A stretch of DNA of 13,347 nt, from the NCBI GenBank assembly GCA_945834545.1, contig CAMAHO010000043.1:1-13347 (forward strand), in the 5' to 3' direction. Under the pieces are notes generated by a model. It was not told the DNA's origin. It ran no database searches and saw nothing but the letters and a program-made list of their open reading frames with translations. The position numbers were made by a program, and so were the translations under genes. Of this stretch, positions 1 through 7,990 are shown one piece after another (positions within the stretch are counted from its first letter, which is position 1; each line of letters opens with the position of its first letter). This DNA comes from an uncultured Lachnospiraceae bacterium. Lineage in GTDB: Bacteria; Bacillota; Clostridia; Lachnospirales; Lachnospiraceae.

Positions 1-1356
1 GGCGATGGTCTGGTAAGCCAGATTCCGTCTCTTCTAATATCCCTCTCCACCGGTATCTTAGTTACAAAGGGAAGCAAGGATGCTGACTTTGGACATACTA
101 TGGTAAAGCAGTTGTTTGGAATTCCCAAGGCTCTTTATCTGGTAGGGATAATGATGATTGTTTTGGGCTTCTTTACCCAGCTAAACACTATCTTGTTTGT
201 CCTTTTTGGTCTTGTATTTATTGTTGTTGCAAGAAGCATTGAAAGTACAATTGAGACAGCAAAGGTGGAGTCGGAGGTCAGCGAGGAGGAAAGCCAGGCA
301 GAGGAAATAAGACAGCCTGAGAATGTAAACAGCTTGCTTCAGGTGGACCCCATAGAATTGGAGTTTGGATATGGTATTATTCCGCTGGCAGATGTAAACC
401 AGGGTGGCGATTTATTGGACCGTGTCGTGATGATCAGACGACAGATTGCCTTGGAGCTTGGTACTGTAGTACCGATTATTCGTTTGCGAGACAATATTCA
501 GTTGAATCCAAATCAATATATTATTAAAATAAAAGGGATACAGGTAAGCGAAGGAGAGATTATTTTTGATCATTACATGGCTATGAATCCGGGATATGTG
601 GAGGAGGATATTTCCGGTATTCCTACCTTTGAACCGTCCTTTCATCTCCCTGCTACTTGGATTACGGAATCACAGAGAGAGCGGGCCGAAAGTCTTGGAT
701 ATACGGTGGTGGATCCTCCTTCCATTATAGCTACACACTTGACAGAAATTGTCAGACAGTATATAGCAGAGCTTCTGACAAGACAGGATGTTCAGAATTT
801 GTTAAACAACTTAAAGGAGACAAATCCTTCCTTAATCGAAGAAGTGGTTCCTAAGCAGCTTAGCCTTGGAGAGGTCCAAAAGGTATTGCAAAATCTGCTT
901 AAAGAGGGTGTGTCTATCAGAGATTTGCTTACCATTATGGAAACTCTTGCAGACTATGCTCAGACTACAAGGGATACGGATATTTTGACGGAGTATGTCA
1001 GACAAAGCTTAAAGCGGGCTATCTGCATGAAGTTTTTCACTCCTAATGAGACCAATAGGGTTGCTACCTTAGACCCCAAGATAGAACAAGAGATTATGAA
1101 CAGCGTAAAACAGACGGAAACAGGTTCCTTCTTGAATATTGATCCGGAAAGGGCGAAGGCCATCATAAATGCAACCGGCAATTTAATTCAGACTCTGGAA
1201 AATCTCGGGAAAATGCCGATTATTTTGACATCACCCATTGTACGTATCTATTTTAAACGGTTGACTGAGGATTATTATAAGGATTTGATAGTCATTTCGT
1301 ATAATGAATTGGAATCCAATATTTCGATTGAATCTGTAGGGATGGTGACAGCATAA
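1..1356 (+). CDS. flhA: Flagellar export-gate protein FlhA, 5' end missing
   Basis: FlhA forms the nonameric export gate of the flagellar type III secretion system; its cytosolic ring docks chaperone-substrate complexes. The reading frame is open from base 1, so the gene runs in from the left. The fragment has 451 residues of a family usually near 680-700. It opens with GDGLVSQIP and STGILVT, the conserved cytosolic loop of the FHIPEP family, before the last two membrane segments (fragment residues about 45-60 and 64-81). A Glu-rich linker follows, then the cytoplasmic FlhA-C domain, which starts near DPIELEFGYGIIPL and runs to the end. The ATG at 100 is internal (residue 34), not the true start. 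The stop lies one base before the flhF start, so the two genes are probably translationally coupled. Identity is clear from sequence and context; the N-terminal membrane half cannot be judged. Confidence 0.96.
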   Translation, partial: GDGLVSQIPSLLISLSTGILVTKGSKDADFGHTMVKQLFGIPKALYLVGIMMIVLGFFTQLNTILFVLFGLVFIVVARSIESTIETAKVESEVSEEESQAEEIRQPENVNSLLQVDPIELEFGYGIIPLADVNQGGDLLDRVVMIRRQIALELGTVVPIIRLRDNIQLNPNQYIIKIKGIQVSEGEIIFDHYMAMNPGYVEEDISGIPTFEPSFHLPATWITESQRERAESLGYTVVDPPSIIATHLTEIVRQYIAELLTRQDVQNLLNNLKETNPSLIEEVVPKQLSLGEVQKVLQNLLKEGVSIRDLLTIMETLADYAQTTRDTDILTEYVRQSLKRAICMKFFTPNETNRVATLDPKIEQEIMNSVKQTETGSFLNIDPERAKAIINATGNLIQTLENLGKMPIILTSPIVRIYFKRLTEDYYKDLIVISYNELESNISIESVGMVTA

Positions 1357-1357
1357 A

Positions 1358-2593
1358 ATGATTATTAAGAAATATCTGGCAAAATCAAAAGAAGAGGCCT
1401 TGGAGACAGCAAAAGCAGAGCTTGGAGAGGGCTTTGTGGTGATGAATGTGCGTGAAATCAAGCCTAAGGGAATTATGCGTTTGTGGAAAGAAAATGAGGT
1501 GGAGGTTACCGCCGCATTGGAGGAAGAAACGGAAAGCATAAATCGTGTGGTGAAAAATGTCTCTGCTATTGCAATGGAAGAGGAGCGCAGACAAAAACAA
1601 GAGCAGGAGCGCGTGGGAAAGCGTGGAATTGTGGGAGATTCGGAAAATATAGAACGGAAGTTAGACAGCCTTCAGAATCTGATTGAAAATCATTTAGGAC
1701 AGGAGACAACGAAGGGAAAGGAGACAGCAGAGACAAAGCAGGAGACTGCTGAGGAGACGGTGGCAAAAAAGGAAAAGCGAGAGGAAAAGCAGGAACAGTT
1801 TGAGAAGGTGTTATACAACACCTTGATTGACAATGAAGTAGATGAAAAGTACATAAACCTGATTTATAACGAGGTGGAAAAGGGAAGCAAGCCAGGGATG
1901 CCGTTTGATTATTTCCTGGCTGGCATCTACCAGAAAATGATCCTGAAATTTGGAAAATCGGAGGGGATAACCGGCTCTGAGGATGGCCCGCGGGTCATTC
2001 TGTTTATCGGGCCTACCGGCGTTGGGAAAACCACCACCATTGCTAAGCTGGCCGGGAAACTGGCAGTAGAGGAGAAGAAGAAGGTGGCCTTGTTAACAGC
2101 GGACACCTTCCGTATTGCTGCAGCAGAGCAGTTAAGAACCTATGCCGGAATTATGGAGGTTCCCTTTCGTGTAGTCTATACAAAGGAGGAATTTCGTCAG
2201 GCTCTGGATAGCTTTAATAGCTTTGATTATGTATTTGTTGATACTGCAGGGCACTCCGATCAAAATGCAGAAAAGCTGGGAGATATGAAGGAATTGATTT
2301 CGATTCTGGATGGAACAGTGGCGTACCAGTGTTTTCTGGTGCTTAGTGCTACTACGAAGTACAAGGATTTGGTTCGAATTGTGGAGAATTATCGCCATAT
2401 AGCCGAATATGAACTGATTTTTACAAAGTTGGACGAAACTTCCGCATATGGAAATCTGTTAAATATCAGTCTTCTCACAGGAAAGCCCATAGCTTATATT
2501 ACCTGCGGACAGAATGTTCCAAATGATATAAAGGTATTCGATCCGCAGAATATGGTGAAAATTTTGCTGGGAGGCAAGAAAAGAGAGGAATAA
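1358..2593 (+). CDS. flhF: Flagellar biosynthesis SRP-type GTPase FlhF
   Basis: FlhF is the third SRP GTPase beside Ffh and FtsY. It recruits early basal-body parts and sets flagellar position together with FlhG. The N-terminal B domain (about 1-55) is followed by a Glu/Lys/Gln-rich, probably flexible linker (about 55-148), a helical N domain (150-205) and the G domain. Visible motifs are G1 GPTGVGKTT (218-226), TADTFRIAAAEQLR (247-260), G3 DTAGHS (295-300) and G4 TKLDE (356-360), with a G5-like ITCGQNVP near 381-388. The G3 motif carries His where SRP GTPases normally have Arg (DTAGR). The ATG follows the flhA stop by one base, and there is no separate strong ribosome site, which suggests coupling. 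At 411 residues the length is usual for Firmicutes FlhF, with the extra length in the linker. Function is assigned from family knowledge. Confidence 0.96.
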   Translation: MIIKKYLAKSKEEALETAKAELGEGFVVMNVREIKPKGIMRLWKENEVEVTAALEEETESINRVVKNVSAIAMEEERRQKQEQERVGKRGIVGDSENIERKLDSLQNLIENHLGQETTKGKETAETKQETAEETVAKKEKREEKQEQFEKVLYNTLIDNEVDEKYINLIYNEVEKGSKPGMPFDYFLAGIYQKMILKFGKSEGITGSEDGPRVILFIGPTGVGKTTTIAKLAGKLAVEEKKKVALLTADTFRIAAAEQLRTYAGIMEVPFRVVYTKEEFRQALDSFNSFDYVFVDTAGHSDQNAEKLGDMKELISILDGTVAYQCFLVLSATTKYKDLVRIVENYRHIAEYELIFTKLDETSAYGNLLNISLLTGKPIAYITCGQNVPNDIKVFDPQNMVKILLGGKKREE

Positions 2594-2623
2594 AAACAGA
2601 TAATACTGGAAAAGGGGTTTTTT

Positions 2624-3493
2624 ATGGATCAGGCTCAACAACTTAGAATAATAAAAGCCAGTCAGCAAAACAGACCAATGGCCAGGGTAATTACAGTGAC
2701 CAGCGGAAAGGGTGGCGTTGGGAAATCCAATACTGCCATTAATTTGGCAATCCAGTTTCGGAAAATGGGCAAACGGGTTATCATTTTGGATGCCGATTTT
2801 GGGCTTGCGAATATAGAGATTATGTTCGGTGCTGTACCGAAACATAATTTATGCGATCTAATCTACCAAGGAAAAAATATTAAGGAGATTATTACCTGGG
2901 GGCCTATGGAGGTAGGCTTTATTTCCGGTGGCTCGGGAATTGCAGGGATGTCCAATTTGGGTAGTGAGTATCTAAGCTATATTGTACAAAATCTTGCTGA
3001 ATTGGATTCTATCACGGATATCATTTTGGTAGATACAGGAGCAGGAATATCGGATGCTGTTTTAGAGTTTTTGGTTGCCAGCGGGGAAATTTTACTGATT
3101 ACAACTCCGGAGCCAACCTCAATCACGGATTCCTATTCGCTGTTAAAGGCGCTACATCGTCATCCCAGATTTAAGGAATCAGATACGAAAATTAAAATGA
3201 TTTCCAACCGTGTAGAAAAAGAGCAGGAGGGGGAAGCACTCTATAACAAGTTGAATGCTGTAGTCACAAGATACTTAAAAATCCCCATGACTTATCTGGG
3301 ATGTATCCCCCAGGATACGCAGTTGACGAGGGCTGTGATGCAGCAAATGCCGGTTTCTCTGCAGCAGCCCCAGGCAAAATCCTCCAAGGCATTTGAAACA
3401 ATTGCCAACAGACTCTTGGGAATTGAGGAAACGGAGAGACAGCCGAAAAGAGGAATGGCTGCATTCTTTTCACATATTGTAACTGGAAGGTAA
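2624..3493 (+). CDS. flhG: Flagellar number regulator FlhG (YlxH), MinD-type ATPase
   Basis: FlhG is a MinD/ParA-family ATPase that limits flagellar number and stimulates the FlhF GTPase. Residues 2-8 read DQAQQLR, matching the N-terminal DQAxxLR element known to activate FlhF. The deviant Walker A motif GKGGVGKS is at 28-35, with signature lysines 29 and 34. It is followed by LDADFGLANIE (55-65) carrying the catalytic Asp at 58, and by a DTGAG switch-type motif followed later by TTPEPTSITD. The C-terminus GMAAFFSHIVTGR looks like a short amphipathic membrane-targeting helix, as in other FlhG proteins. The start is supported by GGAAAAGGGG at 2608-2617, six bases upstream of the ATG. The position right after flhF and the DQAxxLR element separate it from cell-division MinD. 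At 289 residues it is normal length. Confidence 0.96.
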   Translation: MDQAQQLRIIKASQQNRPMARVITVTSGKGGVGKSNTAINLAIQFRKMGKRVIILDADFGLANIEIMFGAVPKHNLCDLIYQGKNIKEIITWGPMEVGFISGGSGIAGMSNLGSEYLSYIVQNLAELDSITDIILVDTGAGISDAVLEFLVASGEILLITTPEPTSITDSYSLLKALHRHPRFKESDTKIKMISNRVEKEQEGEALYNKLNAVVTRYLKIPMTYLGCIPQDTQLTRAVMQQMPVSLQQPQAKSSKAFETIANRLLGIEETERQPKRGMAAFFSHIVTGR

Positions 3494-3501
3494 GGTTTTG
3501 T

Positions 3502-4239
3502 ATGAAGGATGAGACAAAGATGCTAAGCAGGTTTATTTCGGAAGGAATGAAGCTTACTTTGCAAGCAGCAGACAGTTGGGGAACGAAAGAGGATGAGGAG
3601 GCAAAAACCTATAGCACTATCGTCTATGAAATCGTTTCCGAGGATTGTCTGGAAATTCAGATGCCCATGGAGAAAGCAAAGCTGATTCTGCTTCCTGTAG
3701 GGAAAGAGTATGAGGTGTGCTTTTATGCCGGGGCTGTTCTGTATAAATGCTTTGCCAGAGTGGAAGACCGCTATAAAAGAGGTACTATCTATCTTTTGCT
3801 GTTAGAGCTTACCAGCAATCTGAGAAAATACCAAAGGCGAGAGTATTACAGATTCAGCTGTATCCTGGAAATGCTTTCCAGAAACCTGGAAGAACAGGAG
3901 ATAGAGGTAACTTCGGATAAGAATAAAGATACGATTAATCTGCAACCGGGACTACCGTTGAAGCGAAGTGTTATTGTGGATATTAGTGGCGGTGGCTTAC
4001 GATTTATCTCAACAGTAAGGTATGAAGCAGGCAGTCTGATACTTTGCACTTATAATTTGTACATCTCCGGACAAAGACAGCACTATGAGGTAGTGGGTAA
4101 GGTTCTTGCTGTAAAAGAGATGGAAAATAAAAGAGGGAACTATGAACATCGGGTGGAATATTACAACATGGATGTGAAGGCCAGGGAAGCGATTATAAAG
4201 TACATCTTTGAAGAAGAAAGAAAAAACAGAAATAAGTAA
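3502..4239 (+). CDS. PilZ-domain flagellar brake-type protein (YcgR/MotI-like)
   Basis: This is a likely cytoplasmic c-di-GMP receptor that modulates motility, by analogy with YcgR and Bacillus MotI (YpfA/DgrA). The N-terminal part (about 1-105) resembles the YcgR-type N domain. The C-terminal PilZ domain shows both c-di-GMP signature motifs: RREYYR (112-117; RxxxR is R113/R117) and DISGGG (160-165; DxSxxG). All canonical ligand residues are therefore present. The two motifs are separated by about 42 residues, including a polar stretch at 128-150 that looks like a loop insertion. The ATG is eight bases after the flhG stop, and the Shine-Dalgarno-like GGAAGGTAAGG overlaps that stop. In the Bacillus order flhG is followed directly by cheB, so this is an insertion relative to that model. 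Binding and target (stator or rotor) are inferred, not shown. Confidence 0.88.
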   Translation: MKDETKMLSRFISEGMKLTLQAADSWGTKEDEEAKTYSTIVYEIVSEDCLEIQMPMEKAKLILLPVGKEYEVCFYAGAVLYKCFARVEDRYKRGTIYLLLLELTSNLRKYQRREYYRFSCILEMLSRNLEEQEIEVTSDKNKDTINLQPGLPLKRSVIVDISGGGLRFISTVRYEAGSLILCTYNLYISGQRQHYEVVGKVLAVKEMENKRGNYEHRVEYYNMDVKAREAIIKYIFEEERKNRNK

Positions 4240-4259
4240 TACAATATTATACGAACGTT

Positions 4260-4274
4260 GGTGAAGTAGAAGTG
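4260..4274 (+). promoter_or_regulatory. Ribosome binding site and GTG start of cheB
   Basis: GGTGA at 4260-4264 matches the 3' half of the AAGGAGGTGA consensus and sits seven bases before GTG at 4272. This supports a GTG start that gives the receiver domain its usual short N-terminus. The upstream GTG at 4261 in the same register is followed at once by a TAG stop, so it cannot be the start. Confidence 0.6.
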
Positions 4275-5357
4275 GAAGAAAGAAAAAAAATATTAGTAGT
4301 TGATGATTCTGCACTTATGAGAAGGGTTCTCTGTGATATAATAAACAGTGATAAAAGATTCCTTGTTGAAGCAAAGGCAAAAGATGGGCTGGAGGCTCTG
4401 GAGCTTTTGTCGAAATATACCTATGATGCTGTTGTTTTGGATGTAAACATGCCTAATATGGGCGGCTTGGAGCTTTTGCAGGAGCTTCAAAAGAGAAAAA
4501 TAGCAGCTCGGGTAATGATGGCAAGTACAGATACCAGAGACGGTACGGAAACCACCCTGAAAGCGTTAGAGCTTGGGGCTATGGATTTTATTCACAAGCC
4601 CTATGATGTGGCACATTGCCGGCAGGAGGATTTTGTGAAGAAGGTTCTCAATATTCTCTATGCTGTTTCTACCGCAAGAATAACGGCATTTGAAGGGAAG
4701 AAAGCTCCTGTTAGACCGAATGAAGACAATGAACGTCTTTTAAAGCTGGTTAACAAACATTTGTCAAAGAATTCCGGAAGACGGTTGATTGCAATCGCCA
4801 GCTCAACAGGCGGACCTAAGGCCTTGCATGAGGTGATTCCCCGTTTACCACAAAACATAGGGGCTCCAATCTTACTGGTTCAACATATGCCGAAAGGTTT
4901 CACTGCGTCTCTGGCACAAAGACTGGATGAGATTAGTGAGGTGACAGTGACGGAAGCCAAAGAGGGGGATGTGTTAGAAAACGGTCATGTGTATATCGCT
5001 CAAGGCGGGATGCACATGAAAGTAGCGGAAAAGAAGAACGGAGAGTTATACATCTGTTATTCAGATGAAGCTGCCAGAGAAGGGGTGAAACCTTGTGCCA
5101 ACTATCTTTTTGAATCTTTCATCAACTGTTCCTCAGGATGCATTGTATGCGTGGTGCTTACAGGCATGGGTGCTGATGGGACAGAAGGGATCCGGAACCT
5201 AAAAGCGGAAAAGAGCATACATACGATTACACAGAATGAGGATAGTTGTGTGGTATATGGCATGCCTAAAAGTATTGTTAAGGCGGGGTTATCAGATCAA
5301 ATTGTACCTCTTGACCAAATCGCACAGGAAATTTTGCTGCAGGTGGGAACCTGTTAA
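4272..5357 (+). CDS. cheB: Chemoreceptor methylesterase/glutaminase CheB
   Basis: CheB hydrolyses methyl-glutamate on chemoreceptors (and can deamidate Gln) once phosphorylated by CheA. The receiver domain covers about 1-125, with acidic pair D11/D12, phospho-acceptor D57 in VVLDVNMP, the S85/T86 switch position and K109 in HKP. A linker of about 40 residues leads to the esterase domain (about 168-358). Its catalytic triad is visible: Ser178 in SSTGGP, His205 in QHMPKGFT and Asp302 in GMGADGTEG. The length of 361 is typical. The start is GTG. It lies 32 bases after the PilZ gene and 33 bases before cheA, so co-transcription is expected. No methyltransferase cheR is present in this window. Confidence 0.97.
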   Translation: MEERKKILVVDDSALMRRVLCDIINSDKRFLVEAKAKDGLEALELLSKYTYDAVVLDVNMPNMGGLELLQELQKRKIAARVMMASTDTRDGTETTLKALELGAMDFIHKPYDVAHCRQEDFVKKVLNILYAVSTARITAFEGKKAPVRPNEDNERLLKLVNKHLSKNSGRRLIAIASSTGGPKALHEVIPRLPQNIGAPILLVQHMPKGFTASLAQRLDEISEVTVTEAKEGDVLENGHVYIAQGGMHMKVAEKKNGELYICYSDEAAREGVKPCANYLFESFINCSSGCIVCVVLTGMGADGTEGIRNLKAEKSIHTITQNEDSCVVYGMPKSIVKAGLSDQIVPLDQIAQEILLQVGTC

Positions 5358-5390
5358 AAGCATTAGCCAATAGGCAGAACGGAGGAAAGT

Positions 5391-7469
5391 ATGGACGTTA
5401 GTCAGTATCTTGAGATTTTTTTGGATGAAACCAAGGAGCATTTGCATAATCTGAATACTCAGATTATGGAGCTGGAAGCCGACCCTGAGAATATGGGGGT
5501 AATCAATGAAATATTCCGTGCGGCTCATTCCTTGAAAGGTATGGCAGGCACCATGGGATATAAACGCATGCAGACCTTAACGCACGATATGGAAAATGTG
5601 TTTTCTGAGGTTCGTAATGGGGCAATTAAGGTTCAGCCGGAGATGATCGATGTGCTCTTTAACTGTCTGGATGCTTTGGAAGAGTATACAAACAATATTC
5701 AGGAAAGTGCAGATGAAGGCACCAATGATAATGAGGCATTGATTAAGCGTTTAAATGCTATCATTGAAGGAAAAAGTAATGCGGGCACTGCAACTTCAGA
5801 GAATAATGAGAGCAAGCAGGCAGAATCAAAACCTGCAGAAGCAGTAGATGAATCTGCTAAGCCTTGGTATGATATCACATTGGACAGCTCTCAAATAGTC
5901 GTTTTAGAGGAAGCTCTGAAACAGGGAAAGAAGATTTACGGTTTGAATGTGGTAGTGCAGGATACCTGTATCTTGAAAGCAGCAAGAGCATTTTTGGTGT
6001 TCAAGGCTGTTGAAGAGACGGGCGAGATTATTGTATCCAATCCCAGTGCTCAGGATGTAGAGGATGAGCGTTTCGATAAGGATTTCACACTGCTTGTTAT
6101 TTCAGAAAATGATATCTCTGTGGTTGTCAAAGCAGCAGAGAATGTGTCCGAAATTGCAAAGGTAACCAGTGAGGTAATAGATATACATAAGACCAAAGGG
6201 TATAAGCCCTCAGGAGAAACTTCTGTTGCTGTTAAGAACGATGGAGAACAGACTGCTGTGGAGAAGAAGGAGCAGGCTGCAAAAACACCGGATAAAAAAG
6301 CTTCCTCTAAGCCTGTTGTGGGCAGAACCGTACGTGTGGATATTGAGAAACTGGATGTTCTTATGAATCTGGTTAGTGAGTTGATTATTGCAAAGAACTC
6401 CCTCTTGTCCGCTGCTGTATCAGAGCAGAGTAATGCTAACGGCGTGATGAGCCATATTGAGTACTTAGAAAGCGTTACTACTAATTTGCATGAATCTGTT
6501 ATGAAGGTGCGAATGGTTCCTATTGAGAGCGTTGTCAATAAGTTCCCGAGAATGATCCGCGATTTGTCAAAGAAACTGGACAAGAAGATGGAATTGTATA
6601 TGACCGGTGAGCAGACAGAATTGGATCGTACCGTAGTAGACGAAATTGGGGATCCTCTTATGCATTTGTTACGTAATTCTGCTGACCACGGTCTGGAATC
6701 AGCAGAGGTGAGAGCACAGAGAGGAAAGCCCGCCGTAGGTTCTATCTTCCTGGATGCATATCAGGATGGCAACAATGTTGTGATTGAAGTTCGTGATGAC
6801 GGTAATGGAATTGACATTGAAGCCGTTAAGAATAAGGCGTTGGAGCGAGGTGTCATTACTCCGGAGCAGGCTGCGGTTATGACCGATAAGGAAATCATTA
6901 ATCTGTTGTTCCTGCCTAGCTTTTCCACTGCAAAGCAGGTTACAGATGTTTCCGGACGTGGAGTTGGCTTGGATGTTGTAAAATCCAAGATTGAATCCTT
7001 AAGCGGTGAAGTAGAGGTTAAGAGCCAGCTTGGTGTAGGTAGTACCTGGACCATCAGGTTGCCGTTGACGCTGGCTATCATTCAGACCCTTATGGTTATT
7101 GTGGGGAATGAGAAATATGCAATTTCTCTTGGCTCTATCCAGACCATAGAGGATGTTAGCCCTGACGAGATTAAGCTGGTACAGAATAAGGAGGTCATCA
7201 ATCTTAGAGGCAGTGTTATCCCTCTGATTCGACTGCCTGAATTGGTTGAGATTGAGAGCAGCAAGAAGCCGGAGGATAACTTGGTTGTTGTTATTGTAAA
7301 GAAGGGTGATAAGATGGCTGGTCTTGTGGTGGATGAACTCATAGGTCAGCAGGAAATTGTTATCAAGTCTCTGGGTAAATATATCAAGCAGTGTAAGTTC
7401 ATCAGCGGTGCAACCATTCTTGGAGATGGTGAAGTGGCATTGATTCTTGATGTAAACGCTTTGTTGTAA
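5391..7469 (+). CDS. cheA: Chemotaxis histidine kinase CheA
   Basis: CheA autophosphorylates in receptor arrays and passes phosphate to CheY and CheB. All five domains are present. P1/Hpt (about 1-125) carries the phospho-accepting His46 in AAHSLKGMAG. A Ser/Glu/Ala-rich linker leads to the P2 response-regulator-docking domain (about 158-265). A second Lys/Ala-rich linker (about 270-310) precedes P3 dimerisation (about 311-395). The P4 ATPase shows the N box HLLRNSADHG (425-434), G1 RDDGNGID (468-475) and G2 GRGVGLD (522-528). P5 is the CheW-like domain (about 560-692) with NLRGSVIPLIRL. The start is strongly supported by GGAGG at 5381-5385, five bases before the ATG. The length of 692 is normal, and no catalytic residue appears lost. 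Confidence 0.98.
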   Translation: MDVSQYLEIFLDETKEHLHNLNTQIMELEADPENMGVINEIFRAAHSLKGMAGTMGYKRMQTLTHDMENVFSEVRNGAIKVQPEMIDVLFNCLDALEEYTNNIQESADEGTNDNEALIKRLNAIIEGKSNAGTATSENNESKQAESKPAEAVDESAKPWYDITLDSSQIVVLEEALKQGKKIYGLNVVVQDTCILKAARAFLVFKAVEETGEIIVSNPSAQDVEDERFDKDFTLLVISENDISVVVKAAENVSEIAKVTSEVIDIHKTKGYKPSGETSVAVKNDGEQTAVEKKEQAAKTPDKKASSKPVVGRTVRVDIEKLDVLMNLVSELIIAKNSLLSAAVSEQSNANGVMSHIEYLESVTTNLHESVMKVRMVPIESVVNKFPRMIRDLSKKLDKKMELYMTGEQTELDRTVVDEIGDPLMHLLRNSADHGLESAEVRAQRGKPAVGSIFLDAYQDGNNVVIEVRDDGNGIDIEAVKNKALERGVITPEQAAVMTDKEIINLLFLPSFSTAKQVTDVSGRGVGLDVVKSKIESLSGEVEVKSQLGVGSTWTIRLPLTLAIIQTLMVIVGNEKYAISLGSIQTIEDVSPDEIKLVQNKEVINLRGSVIPLIRLPELVEIESSKKPEDNLVVVIVKKGDKMAGLVVDELIGQQEIVIKSLGKYIKQCKFISGATILGDGEVALILDVNALL

Positions 7470-7485
7470 GGGAAGGAGAAAACAG

Positions 7486-7977
7486 ATGGATCAGTTGAAC
7501 TTAGCAAATAATCTTGTTTCTGCAAATCAGGGAGAAGAGAATGAGACAACACAGTACATAGTTGTTCGCCTTGGACAGGAACAGTATGGCATTGATATTA
7601 AGTATGTAGAGAATATTGTGCGTATGCAGCAGATCACAAGAGTACCGAAGGTGCCCTCCTATATCAAAGGAGTCATCAACCTGCGTGGAGAAGTCATACC
7701 GGTTATGAGCATTCGTATTCGCATGGGTCTGCCGGAGGACGAGATAACCAGGGCTACCAGAATTATTATTTTAAAGCTGGAACAGGATGGTACGGTTGGG
7801 TATCTGGTGGATGAGGTTAAGGAAGTTGTTACTCTGGAGTCCAGAGATATCGAAAAAATGTCAAGGGATACCCTGGATACTTCTCAAAACTTCATAAACG
7901 GAGTTGGAAAGCGTGGAAATGAACTGATTTCTTTGTTAGACTTAAATTCCATTTCCATTGAGGATAATATCGGATGA
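7486..7977 (+). CDS. cheW: Chemotaxis coupling protein CheW
   Basis: CheW links CheA to chemoreceptors in the signalling array. The 163-residue protein is a single CheW domain preceded by a short polar tail (about 1-21). Characteristic stretches are YIVVRLGQEQYGIDI (24-38), TRVPKVPSYIKGVINLRGEV (51-70) and the closing ISLLDLNSI. The conserved NLRG (65-68) corresponds to the receptor/kinase interface. AAGGAG at 7473-7478, seven bases ahead of the ATG, gives a strong ribosome site. It lies 16 bases after cheA and 13 bases before the preferred cheC start. The small size excludes CheV, which would carry an added receiver domain. Confidence 0.96.
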   Translation: MDQLNLANNLVSANQGEENETTQYIVVRLGQEQYGIDIKYVENIVRMQQITRVPKVPSYIKGVINLRGEVIPVMSIRIRMGLPEDEITRATRIIILKLEQDGTVGYLVDEVKEVVTLESRDIEKMSRDTLDTSQNFINGVGKRGNELISLLDLNSISIEDNIG

Positions 7978-7990
7978 AAGGCATAATTGT

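Noticed and set aside
100..102. ATG at 100 as the flhA start
   Set aside because: The frame is open to base 1, and the 33 residues before this ATG match the conserved FHIPEP-family loop (GDGLVSQIP), so the gene is cut by the window edge.
657..854. Plus-strand 65-residue ORF inside flhA
   Set aside because: It is an out-of-frame reading within a conserved flhA coding region and has no family resemblance. ORF 12708-12893 is rejected for the same reason.
2624..3493. Cell-division MinD instead of FlhG
   Set aside because: The N-terminal DQAxxLR element, TTPEPTSITD and the position after flhF are diagnostic for FlhG.
6050..6583. 177-residue minus-strand ORF opposite cheA
   Set aside because: It is a Ser/Thr/Leu-rich shadow of an intact CheA frame, with no ribosome site or recognisable domain. 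The same reasoning applies to the other minus-strand ORFs, such as 2459-2845, 8029-8358 and 9289-9606.
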